A DNA stretch of 14,522 nucleotides from Hemicentrotus pulcherrimus. Lineage: Eukaryota > Echinodermata > Echinoidea > Camarodonta > Strongylocentrotidae. Each line of letters opens with the position of its first letter. Position 1 is the first letter of the stretch. Below the pieces are notes generated by a model that saw only the letters and a program-made list of their open reading frames with translations, searched no databases and was not told the DNA's origin. The DNA lies in NCBI GenBank assembly GCA_003118195.1, contig BEXV01003287.1:5949-20470 (forward strand), in the 5' to 3' direction. Shown here piece by piece: positions 1 to 7,330 of the stretch. Position numbers and translations under genes: made by a program.

Positions 1-793
1 GATTTTAATCAACATTTTATGCCTTTTAAAATAACATTTACAAAACATTCTCATAGATGCCAATGGCTTTCCATAATTGTTAAGTCCAACTTAGAGATAA
101 GTTCAACTTAGGATCTTTGTGAAACACCCCCCAGGAATGCTGGGTTCTGTCATTGTAAACACACACAGAGTGCACCTTCAAATACCTTTCACTGAAACAT
201 GCTTGCATTATAGAGTACCGAAGCTGTGACATCATAAAAATCTATTTTTAGAATTTCTCAATTTTTTTCTTCATTTTCTGAAAGAGCATCTAAAATAATG
301 TCCAAATGTCGTAAACCAATTGAATATGTTAAGTATTGGCTGAATCTATACTCTATATATACTCTATCTATATCTTGACTCTGTAGCCACTCCAGCGACA
401 TTGGGAGATAATTGATAATTGCAGCTCATACTAGCAGTCCCTGCAAGGAAAGTCCTAAATGAGCCATTCACATAGGTTTCTTGTTTCTCAGATGATCTTA
501 CATGTCTTTTCTTTTAAGCCTGTCTGCACTAGTTTGGCATGGAGGGCTTCGACCCCCCCCCCCCCCGCAAGGTCACTGACGGGTGGTTATCTCATCAAAT
601 CAGCTCTCAATTAACATAAGAAAAAGGGGATTATGGGGGACCAACGGGTAGCGCTTAGGAGGGGCAAGTAGCTACAAGTACTGCAGTGGGGCTTTAAATA
701 ACAGAATAAACTCCATTAACAAAGCATTTCCGTGACATAAAAGCAAAAATAAATATTGGAGGGTATATTCCTTCTTTCTCTTGTCACTTTCAG
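1..793. other. Non-coding DNA upstream of exon A (intron or 5' flank)
   Basis: No reading frame here looks like a real exon. The stretch is AT-rich and carries a small transposon-like element at 514-697 and a run of 14 C at 553-566. Around 80-135 there is a fragment resembling the arm of the foldback element at 11751-12020 (shared words TTCAACTTA and CTTTGTGAAACAC). Exon A is entered in phase 1, so this is most simply intron belonging to a first exon outside the window. I see no convincing promoter. Confidence 0.6.
514..697 (+). mobile_element. Small non-autonomous transposon-like element, copy 1
   Basis: Matches 5205-5400 in inverted orientation. The ends are TTAAGCC and GGCTTTAA. It contains the 14-base C run and has no open frame of note. 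Size (about 185 bp), short terminal inverted repeats and a second copy in the window fit a MITE. The exact superfamily and target-site duplication are not clear. Confidence 0.72.
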
Positions 794-1063
794 ATGAGAT
801 GAAGGTTAATTCCTATGTGAATGCAAACATGGGTGAAGCGCCCTCGCCCCAGCTTCAGTCCTGTCCCATATGCACCAAGGTCTGTAAAGGTCTCCACCTT
901 CACCGACACATGAAGATACATTCAAAGGAAGAGATCGCAAGGGCCAAAGAGGGCGCCATAGGTTCCTCCTCTCCGCAGCTCCAGCAGCAGCAGCCCCAGC
1001 ACAAGAGGTCTCAGATGAAGATCTCCAGTGGGGAAGCTCAGGGCGTGATGGACTACGAGAAAG
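794..1063 (+). CDS. Exon A: Q/S-rich segment with one atypical C2H2 finger (partial gene)
   Basis: Internal coding exon of 270 bp (90 codons) between a TTTCAG acceptor and an AAAG|GTATGG donor, phase 1 at both ends. The first complete codons read Glu-Met-Lys, so the ATG at 799 could be a start if transcription begins locally, but the clean acceptor favours an internal exon. A finger at 862-921 reads CPIC...HMKIH with C-x2-C-x11-H-x3-H spacing, one residue shorter than a classical C2H2 finger. It is followed by a Ser/Gln-rich, basic stretch with SPQLQ twice and a run of four Gln. Finger length and the HMKIHS ending recall the shortened fingers in exons C, F and G. The role is inferred as part of a nuclear zinc-finger protein; the low-complexity part is probably disordered. 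Zinc-finger content and splice phase support the call, but the family is not recognised. Confidence 0.72.
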
Positions 1064-1175
1064 GTATGGAAGACGCCGTATCCCTCATGCATGCCCAACA
1101 TATACATATACTTTTATTTATCGTACCCAGGGAAGCCTCATCAGTATAAATGCTGTTCTTTACGCGGGCCATGTG

Positions 1176-1396
1176 ATTATTATTACAATGATAATACTAT
1201 TCCGCTTTTATATAGTTTTTCAATACATCTACAACTACCCCTATCAATTACCATGAGTGAAGAGATACCTGGGTGAAGAGTGGGAAATGCGGATTAATGC
1301 CTTGCCAAAGGACATTTAGTGCTATGCTGGGATTCAAACCCTGGATCGACCCTCGGATTGGGAGTCACTTACAAGTGCATGAACCACTATACAACG
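1176..1396 (-). repeat. tRNA-derived SINE-like fragment
   Basis: Read on the minus strand, 1340-1330 gives GGTTTGAATCC, close to the pol III B box GGTTCGANTCC, inside a possible T-arm (CAGGG and CCCAG flanks, four of five pairs). About 40 bases earlier in that orientation is TAGTGGTTCATGC, like the D-arm of several tRNAs. The plus-strand left part is a run of TTATTATTACAATGATAATA, as in a SINE tail, followed by spacer. The mispaired stem and lack of a full cloverleaf argue against a working tRNA gene. The outer limits are approximate. Confidence 0.5.
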
Positions 1397-1819
1397 TTAA
1401 GGAATGTAATTTGTCTCATTCATCATATCACATTAATATATGTTGTATGTATGAATGAAAAATCTATTGCTATGACTTATGCTAATGGTAGTTTCTAGTT
1501 ATCTAGGGAGTATTAATTTTTTGGATGAAATTTGTGGAAGAAACATAAACACTGCAAACAGGACATGTTGTGTAATTCGCCATGGCGTTAAACCTTAGAC
1601 TGTTACATTGTTGAGAGTCTGTGATTCATATACTGTACACTATTGTGATCAAATTTGATTTTAGCTGTTCGCTGTTTATCCAGTATTCCCATAAAACTGT
1701 AAAGGGTTAAGGATTGCTCTGTGAATATTACCAATAATGAAACTGAAATGGAAAATGCTGTGGAGAAGAGGATGTTTAATATGCTCTATTTGTTCCACGT
1801 TGCACTCAATTGATCTCTG

Positions 1820-2095
1820 TTTCTCCTTTCCATTTAACCTCCCCCCACCCCCACCATTTTTGTCTTTCATCTCCTTGCCCTCTCTATCTACCCCTCTTTC
1901 TCTCAATATGTCTTGCCTCACACTGTCTCTGTCTGTCTGTCTGCTCTCTCTTTCTCTCTCTCTCTCTATCCCCTCTCTTTCTCTATATCTATCTCTCTCT
2001 CCCTATCCCCCTCTCTTTCTCTCTCTTTCTCTCTTTATCCCTCTCTCTCTCTCTGTCCCTCTCTCTCTTTCTTGCTCTGTACAATCATTCCTATA
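1820..2095 (+). repeat. CT microsatellite forming a giant polypyrimidine tract before exon B
   Basis: About 270 bases are almost pure pyrimidine, with (CT)n, CTTT and CCCT variants, ending four bases before the acceptor AG of exon B at 2098-2099. Open frames through it (Ser/Leu/Pro-rich) are artefacts of low complexity. Its position means it also serves as the polypyrimidine tract for the following small exon, far longer than the usual 15-30 bases. Confidence 0.9.
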
Positions 2096-2099
2096 ACAG

Positions 2100-2171
2100 A
2101 TGAGAGTCATTTTGACGGTGAAGATTCTGATGAAGAAAACATGGAGGAGGAAGAGGAAGAAGAAGGGAATG
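2100..2171 (+). CDS. Exon B: small acidic exon
   Basis: A 72-bp exon (24 codons) between an AACAG acceptor and an AATG|GTAATT donor, phase 1 at both ends. It encodes a strongly acidic peptide rich in Asp, Glu and Ser, ending in a run of seven Glu after Met and then Gly-Asn. There is no finger. Such acidic blocks are common between domains of nuclear factors and may act as disordered or histone/partner-contacting segments; that is inference. Evidence for a true exon is the matching phase, the good splice sites and the coding-like composition right after the CT tract. Being short and in-frame, it could be alternatively included. A chance open segment cannot be excluded. Confidence 0.6.
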
Positions 2172-2489
2172 GTAATTGTTTTTGTTTTGTTTTATTCTTG
2201 AATAATTTTTGTGCCCAGGGGTGCTTTTTTTCTGTGGTCTAGTGTGTTTACTTTTATGGGAACAACTTTTTAAAGATATTAGCACCTTTCTGGCTTCTAG
2301 CATTGATGAGCTGCAAGCAATTCAGCTCTGTAAAGCCCCCAAATAGCTAAAGAAAACTAAATTAATGTCTTGTAGAAAGCTGTAAAACTCATAAAAATAA
2401 CAGCAAGAAATTAAGAAAAATAAGAACACCATTAAGAATTCTACTCCCCACGTTTGTGATCCCGCAATCATGACTCTACCCAGTTTACA
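2172..2489. other. Intron between exons B and C, left part
   Basis: AT-rich, with stops in all frames and no exon-like segment seen. The donor follows exon B directly. The right part of this intron is the 82-bp tandem array. Confidence 0.7.
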
Positions 2490-2900
2490 GATATATTTGA
2501 AATACAATGCTAGTTAGAGTTTTGTATGGCTTCTGTTCTTCCAGGATCAATATCCATGTTAAAGGATGACGGATAGATTTAAAACACAGTGCTTGTTAGA
2601 GTTTTATATGACTTCCATTCTTCCAGGATCAATATCCATGTTAAAGGATGACGGATAGATTTAAAACACAGTGCTTGTTAGAGTTTTGTATGACTTCCAT
2701 TCTTCCAGGATCAATATCCATGTTAAAGGATGACGGATAGATTTAAAACACAGTGCTTGTTAGAGTTTTGTATGGCTTCCATTCTTCCAGGATCAATATC
2801 CATGTTAAAGGATGACGGATAGATTTAAAACACAGTGCTTGTTAGAGTTTTGTATTGTCTTCCATTCTTCCAGGATCAATGTCGATGTTAAAGGATGGTG
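2490..2900 (+). repeat. Five tandem 82-bp units, each with a copy of the exon C 3' splice site
   Basis: The unit contains TTCCATTCTTCCAG followed by GATCAATATCCATGTTAAAG. Copies of the CCAG|GATCAAT junction place the first decoy exon base at 2545, 2627, 2709 and 2791, and the true exon C base at 2874 (spacings 82, 82, 82, 83). The four upstream copies read Gly-Ser-Ile-Ser-Met-Leu-Lys-Asp-Asp-Gly-stop in the exon C frame, with a TAG ten codons in. Only the last copy is open, reading Gly-Ser-Met-Ser-Met-Leu-Lys-Asp-Gly-Asp and continuing. The four decoy copies are nearly identical to one another and differ from the true exon by a few bases, so they probably amplified from one already mutated copy. 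Confidence 0.95.
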
Positions 2901-3674
2901 ACCTCAATGTGAAGGAAGAACCACCTGAGGAGGTGAAAGAACACACGTGTTTGGAGGACAAGGTCACGTGCGGGATATGCGGACACAACTGCTGCTGCGC
3001 CAACTACATAACAGTCCACATGGAAATGCACAGCAATGAATCAGAGAACTGTGGCAAGTGCGGGAAGGAACTGGGTGATCTTCCATCCACTTATGTCAAA
3101 GGTGGACGCATCTGCAGCATCTGCGCTTCACGTTCCAGGAAGCAGTTGCGCCTCCACCAGATTCTCCGGAACAGGGTCATCCCTTCGGATTTGCCCGTCG
3201 GTGAGACAAAGAAGCGCATTGAGTGCCCGCAGTGCCCGAAGAGCTTTGTAGATCGCAAGTACTTCAGGGAGCATCTCCGCATCCATACGGGCGAGAAGCG
3301 CTACCACTGTTCTTTCTGTGGGATGGGTTTCGCGCACAGCCGCAACTTCAAGCGCCATGTCTGGAGGCACACTGGTGAGAAACCCAACTGGTGCAACATC
3401 TGCAACAAGGGAATCGCTGGACACCTTGCGAGGCACATGCGCAGTCACTCCACCGAGAAGAGCTACGTCTGCAACATGTGCCACAAGGGTTTCAACCGCA
3501 GTGAGCATCTCAAGAGGCACTTGAAGACACACCTTGGTATGCATGAGGAATACCAGTGCCATCTCTGCTCCAAGAAGTACCTGCGGAAGGAGCACTTGAA
3601 GCGACACGTGAGATCTCATGAGGACGGGACATTGACACCGCAGGGAGGAGCTGGCTCCAATGAACTTGGTCCAG
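2874..3674 (+). CDS. Exon C: zinc-finger cassette 1 (Cys-rich module, Cys knuckle, five C2H2 fingers)
   Basis: An 801-bp exon (267 codons), phase 1 at both ends, from TTCTTCCAG to CCAG|GTGAGA. Order of parts: an acidic N-terminal part with VKEEP, a Psi-K-x-E SUMO-type site; the 30-residue Cys-rich module at 2942-3031 (HTC, CGIC, CCCANY, HMEMH); a C-x2-C-x17-C-x2-C knuckle at 3050-3124 (CGKC and CSIC); then five fingers at 3224-3619. Fingers 1, 2, 4 and 5 are classical C-x2-C-x12-H-x3-H, with TGEK linkers after 1 and 2. Finger 3 (3392-3448, CNIC to HMRSH) is two residues short. Fingers 4 and 5 share EHLKRH. Tandem C2H2 fingers with TGEK linkers are established DNA binders, so a nuclear sequence-specific role is likely. 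The whole exon is paralogous to exon F. Confidence 0.93.
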
Positions 3675-4161
3675 GTGAGATGATCATGTACCTTTAGTCC
3701 TTTATTTCTTTGTGAAATTGGTTTATTGCAGACGCTTTTCTTCTCAGTTTATGCCCTCTTCTGTTTGTATCAGTTTGCATATTTAACAGCTTCTTATGTC
3801 TAAAAATACCATGACTAGTAATACTAGTCCACAAAATTACCTTTTAGAAATTATTAAAATTTAAACAAAATAGGAACTAGTATGATCTTCTTCTCAATCA
3901 GAAAAATATTGTAATGCTCTACAGGGTTTACTAGTAATATTTTATTGGGTCTGAAGGGAAAACCTAATGATACCCAGAATCTACCCAACTTTGATGTAGT
4001 TGTTCCAGTCCCCTCATTTTGGTTGACAAGGTCCTAGGAACAACCCTTCAGTTTATTCTTGTTAAGGATTACTACAATAACTGGTAGATCTTTATAGACG
4101 TTATGAGGTGTATTGTATATGTATCATTATTTCATTGTTTGTCCTTTTGCTTGTTCTGCAG
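3675..4161. other. Intron between exons C and D
   Basis: AT-rich non-coding DNA of 487 bases with frequent stops, bounded by GTGAGA and TTCTGCAG. No repeat or exon-like segment is seen. Confidence 0.85.
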
Positions 4162-4857
4162 TAGTGACACCTGTTCGTCCACCAGTGAATGACCAGCCAT
4201 ACAGGGAGCATCCCTGCACATACGATAACGCTGTCTGTGGTCTTTGTGGTGACACCTGCTGCTGCGCCAACTACCTTCCTTTCCACATGGAAGTGCATGG
4301 TGAGAAAGCCGAAGACTACATCGAAGACGGCACCGTCAAGAAGGGCGTTGCGCCCAGACCAAGTGGTGATGGTGAGAAGCCGGTCAGGGAGCACTCCTGC
4401 ACCTACGATGCTGTGACCTGTGGTCTCTGTGGGGAGGCATGCTGTTGCGCCAACTATATCCCCCTGCACATGGAGATTCATGGTGAGAAAGCAAAGGATC
4501 TTCCCAAAGACCACATCCTCAGAGACGATGAAGGTGAAAGTCTGAAGGAAGCCCATGAAGCGCCCTTGCACAATGAGCAGGCTGCAGAGTCCATCGGAGA
4601 GGACGATATCATCAAGAAAGCGCTAGATGCCTCCGACATCGCCTCTGACATTGGAGAAGATGTCAAACCACACCCTTGTACTCATGAACTAATCAGCTGT
4701 GGCATCTGTGGCGAGCCATGCTGTTGCCCCAACTACATTCCTTTCCATATGAAACTGCACTGCGAGGTAATGGACCAAGAGCCAATCAACCAAGAGGAGG
4801 TCGCCTACGTTACCAATTTTACAACTGTTACTGATCAAAATGTAGCTGATACAGCAG
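4162..4857 (+). CDS. Exon D: three copies of the 30-residue Cys-rich module
   Basis: A 696-bp exon (232 codons), phase 1 at both ends, from TTGTTCTGCAG to GCAG|GTATAT. It contains three copies of the module and no classical DNA-binding finger: 4209-4298 (HPC, CGLC, CCCANY, HMEVH), 4392-4481 (HSC, CGLC, CCCANY, HMEIH) and 4671-4760 (HPC, CGIC, CCCPNY, HMKLH), each exactly 90 bases. The first two are followed by GEKA and are close at the DNA level, so that duplication looks recent; the third is more diverged. Between and after them lie acidic linkers rich in Glu, Asp and Lys. In each module C-x2-C-x12-H-x3-H is retained, but the usual finger Phe is Cys and two further Cys follow, so the metal geometry may differ from a normal finger. 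Function unknown; protein contact is more likely than base reading. Confidence 0.92.
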
Positions 4858-5129
4858 GTATATTTATTTAAAATGGATGTCTGTCCATTTCATGGCCTTG
4901 TTTGTGTTGTTTATCAATTCTTTGTTGATTCTTTCAATGTTCTTGTATTCTATGTGTCATTTACTCTTCCCTTTTCTTTTTTTAATTCTCTCCTTTGCTT
5001 TCTCTTTACTACTTTTTCAATTCTCTTCTGAATTTCATTTATCACTGTTTGCTCCTTTAGGCCAATAACACAAGGATGTTCCATTTGAAACTTTACCTTT
5101 TCTTCTTTTATATCCATTTGTTATTTGAG
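4858..5129. other. Intron between exons D and E, left part
   Basis: T-rich non-coding DNA after the exon D donor. The short Phe/Leu/Ser open frames here are by-products of composition. The rest of this intron holds the exon E relic and a small transposon. Confidence 0.75.
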
Positions 5130-5204
5130 ATACTGCTCAAGTTGTTACAGCTTCTGCAGTTAAAACAGTACAAGTAGTTGGAAGTGCCAGAAGCAATCGC
5201 TCTG
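5130..5204 (+). pseudogene. Relic copy of exon E, cut off by a transposon
   Basis: After an AG at 5128-5129 the sequence reads, in the same phase as exon E, Asp-Thr-Ala-Gln-Val-Val-Thr-Ala-Ser-Ala-Val-Lys-Thr-Val-Gln-Val-Val, against Asp-Ala-Val-Gln-Glu-Val-Ala-Ser-Ser-Ala-Val-Val-Ala-Val-Glu-Val-Val in exon E. It lacks about 18 bases relative to exon E, rejoins at GAAGTGCCA, then ends where the element at 5205-5400 begins. No donor in the right phase is seen. The acceptor has a weak pyrimidine tract (TTATTTGAG). It could still be used as a cryptic exon reading into the element, but a dead duplicate is more likely. Confidence 0.7.
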
Positions 5205-5400
5205 TAAAGCCCAATTGTACTACTTGTAGCTACTTGCTACCTCTATATGGAAAACAATACCTAAGCAGTGCTTGTTGGTCCCCCATGATCCTTTTTTTCT
5301 TATGTTAATTGAGAGGTGAGTTGATGAGAAAGCTACCTGTCAGTGACAACACTGCTTGGTCTAATCCTTCCTGGCAAAACTAGTACAGACAGGCTTTAAG
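5205..5400 (-). mobile_element. Small non-autonomous transposon-like element, copy 2
   Basis: The reverse complement of this segment matches 514-697 across nearly its whole length, including CAATTAACATAAGAAAAA, GGGGGACCAAC and AGCAAGTAGCTACAAGTA. Its ends are short imperfect inverted repeats, TAAAGCC at the left and GGCTTTA at the right. It carries no coding sequence, so it is MITE-like. It interrupts the duplicate of exon E, which shows it arrived after that duplication. Confidence 0.75.
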
Positions 5401-5461
5401 GTAAAGCACAATGATCATCAATTAAAACTTCAACTTCAACTGTTTTACTTGTCATTCCTAG

Positions 5462-5680
5462 ATGCTGTTCAAGAAGTCGCATCTTCTGCAGTTGTAGCAG
5501 TAGAAGTGGTCCAAACCCCAGAGGCAGTTGAAGTGCCAAGAGCAGTGCCGACACTGGGGCTGAAACCAGAAGCTGTTGAAAAACAGGTGGTGAATAATGG
5601 CAGTGCTATCATGGAGGAACATGTGGAAGAATTCGACTGGGCCAGTGTTGCCAACTTCCTTCAAGGAACCCCTGAACCAG
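5462..5680 (+). CDS. Exon E: Val/Ala/Glu-rich linker exon
   Basis: A 219-bp exon (73 codons), phase 1 at both ends, from ATTCCTAG to CCAG|GTATTC. The peptide begins Asp-Ala-Val-Gln-Glu-Val, is rich in Val, Ala, Glu and Pro (EAVEVP and EAVEKQ), and ends in a more structured, acidic-aromatic part with HVEEFDWASVANFLQG. No finger is present. The last part could form a short amphipathic helix with exposed Phe, Trp and Leu, of the kind used in activation or co-regulator docking; that is inference. A decayed duplicate lies 330 bases upstream. Domain family not recognised; exon status rests on phase, splice sites and the unbroken frame. Confidence 0.78.
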
Positions 5681-5745
5681 GTATTCAATTTTGGAAACCT
5701 CGGAAGAATGCGAGCTCTAGGCAGAGTGTTTTCCATAAAGAGAGA

Positions 5746-5781
<36 letters not shown>

Positions 5782-6201
5782 CTATTTGCTCCTGGCTCCA
5801 TTTCAGAGGCATAGGGTTAGGGTTGCTGTAGAGGTTTAGGTTTATGTTAGGTGAGTGAGGTATAGAGCTTAGTCCAGGGTTTAAGTTCAGAATATGTATA
5901 TTTGATAGAGATAATAAGGAATTGACTGGAGTGATTATTGCCGCAGCATTTGACGTTAAACCAGAGGGGAAAATGTAAGATGTAAAAGAACTTGTGCGAA
6001 GTATTTAACCATGATTGCTATTTATTTAAAGAATATGTCTAGCAGTCAGTTGTTGAGATATATTTGAAGATTTTAAGAAGCTGGTATTTCAATATCATTG
6101 TTAAAACAGTGGTTGATAGTTCAAACTACTTGCAGAAGAATAGGGTGAATTTATTTCCACTCGACTCTTTATCAACATAATTGGGTTTATTTCTTATCTA
6201 G
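5681..6201. other. Intron between exons E and F, with a GA microsatellite
   Basis: Non-coding. A purine tract at 5741-5777, mostly (GA)n, starts about 60 bases after the donor. GGGTTAGGGTT at 5815-5825 gives two telomere-like units, followed by degenerate variants. The right end is the pyrimidine-rich TTTATTTCTTATCTAG acceptor of exon F. Confidence 0.8.
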
Positions 6202-6957
6202 ACCCATTGCCTGTTCCTCCACTCCTCGCCAGCGGGAGCAACGTTGAACCGTTAAACGGATCACCAATCAAGGTGGAGCCCTCAACAGGTCATGTTGATG
6301 AACACCAGGTGACGGCAAACCACATGTGTCTTAATGCAGAGGTGACTTGTGAAACCTGCGACAAGCTTCTGTGTTGCATCAACAACCTCATTCCACACCT
6401 GGACACCCACAAGGTCATCAGCGTACGGTGCGAGCTCTGCCAACGGGAAGTGGAGATGACCAAGACCGTCACCGTGCTCAAAGACGGGGTCAAGATCTAC
6501 AAATGCGGGAGCTGCGTGATGGGCATATCAATGATGTCATCCAGCCCCTCCAGGACATCTCAGGTAAGAGCTGGTGAACCACGTGTCCTCGCAAAGAAAA
6601 GTATTCCATGTCCACACTGCAGCAGGGTATTGAAGTGCCGCAAGGATTACACTCGCCACGTGAAGATCCATGCGGAATTCAAACCCTTCAAATGCGACAT
6701 CTGTGACAAGGAGTTCACCGCGATGGCCAACCTGAGACGTCATCTGGACGCGCATGCAGGGGTGAAGCCGCATGAATGCAAGATCTGCGGGCAGTACTTT
6801 AGTGGCCACATGGCTCGTCATATGAGGACCCACACGGGCGAGAAGAAGTACAGCTGTGAGATCTGCGACAAAGGATTCCAACGCTTGGAGCATCTGAAGA
6901 GGCACCTGTGGCAGCATGTCAAGGATGGGCAAGCCACCAGCTCTCATAAACAGCTAC
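6202..6957 (+). CDS. Exon F: zinc-finger cassette 2 (paralogue of exon C)
   Basis: A 756-bp exon (252 codons), phase 1 at both ends, from TTATCTAG to a strong GTGAGT donor; reading on would stop at TAG two codons later. Order of parts: a Pro-rich start with IKVEP (Psi-K-x-E); a diverged 30-residue module at 6321-6410 (HMC, CETC, LCCINN, HLDTH); a C-x2-C-x21-C-x2-C knuckle at 6429-6515 (CELC and CGSC); then four fingers at 6609-6917. Finger 3 (6777-6833, CKIC to HMRTH) is two residues short, as in exon C, and finger 4 ends EHLKRHLWQH. Compared with exon C, a fifth finger is missing. Fingers 1, 2 and 4 have the classical C-x2-C-x12-H-x3-H spacing. A nuclear DNA-binding role is likely. A consensus donor, CAG|GTAAGA, lies inside the exon at 6561-6569 and could yield a shortened transcript. 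Confidence 0.92.
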
Positions 6958-7065
6958 GTGAGTAGAAAGCAAAGATTCATCCAGCCTTCTAGCCATTATC
7001 CCTTGTCCTAGTAACTGTACCAAAGTCTCAACTGTGCCAAAGTCTGTAGATTGTGCATTCATGTA
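6958..7065. other. Start of the long intron between exons F and G
   Basis: Non-coding DNA after the exon F donor. The intron runs to 8855, about 1.9 kb, and is the longest between confident exons. Confidence 0.8.
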
Positions 7066-7330
7066 GCTTTAGCCGGCATGTGCTTCAAGATGGTGTCTTC
7101 CAGCTTGGTGGCGTAGGGAACTCCTCTTTACATTAACGTTCAAGACTCCATAAAACTAACAAGCTGTAATCGGCATGTGCTTCAAGGTGGTATCTTCAGG
7201 TTTGGTGGGGTAGTGAATCCTTCTTTACACTAACGTTCACGACTGTATAAAACTAACATAGCTTTAGCCAGCATGTGCTTCAAGAGAAATCTTGTTTACA
7301 CTAACGTTTGAGACTTGATAAAACTAACCA
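7066..7330 (+). repeat. Three tandem copies of a 97-98 bp unit
   Basis: Units begin at 7066, 7163 and 7261. Shared words are GGCATGTGCTTCAAG (CAGCATGTGCTTCAAG in the third), TTTACAYTAACGTT and ATAAAACTAAC. The third copy lacks about 27 internal bases. The unit has no open frame and lies in the intron between exons F and G. Confidence 0.9.

Noticed and set aside
1322..1390. tRNA gene on the minus strand
   Set aside because: B-box-like and D-arm-like words are present, but the T-stem has a mismatch and no complete cloverleaf can be drawn; better read as SINE debris.
1737..2096. Ser/Leu-rich open frames on the plus strand
   Set aside because: They run through a CT microsatellite; open in several frames because the repeat lacks stop codons.
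2317..2340. Short match to the end of the 5205-5400 element (CTCTGTAAAGCCC)
   Set aside because: Only about 20 bases; may be a fragment or chance, not enough to call a third copy.
3128..3619. Long minus-strand frame opposite exon C (and similar frames opposite D and F)
   Set aside because: Shadow frames of GC-richer coding exons. The plus-strand fingers explain the sequence.
5813..5850. Interstitial telomere repeat
   Set aside because: Only two TTAGGG units with degenerate neighbours; too short to mean much.
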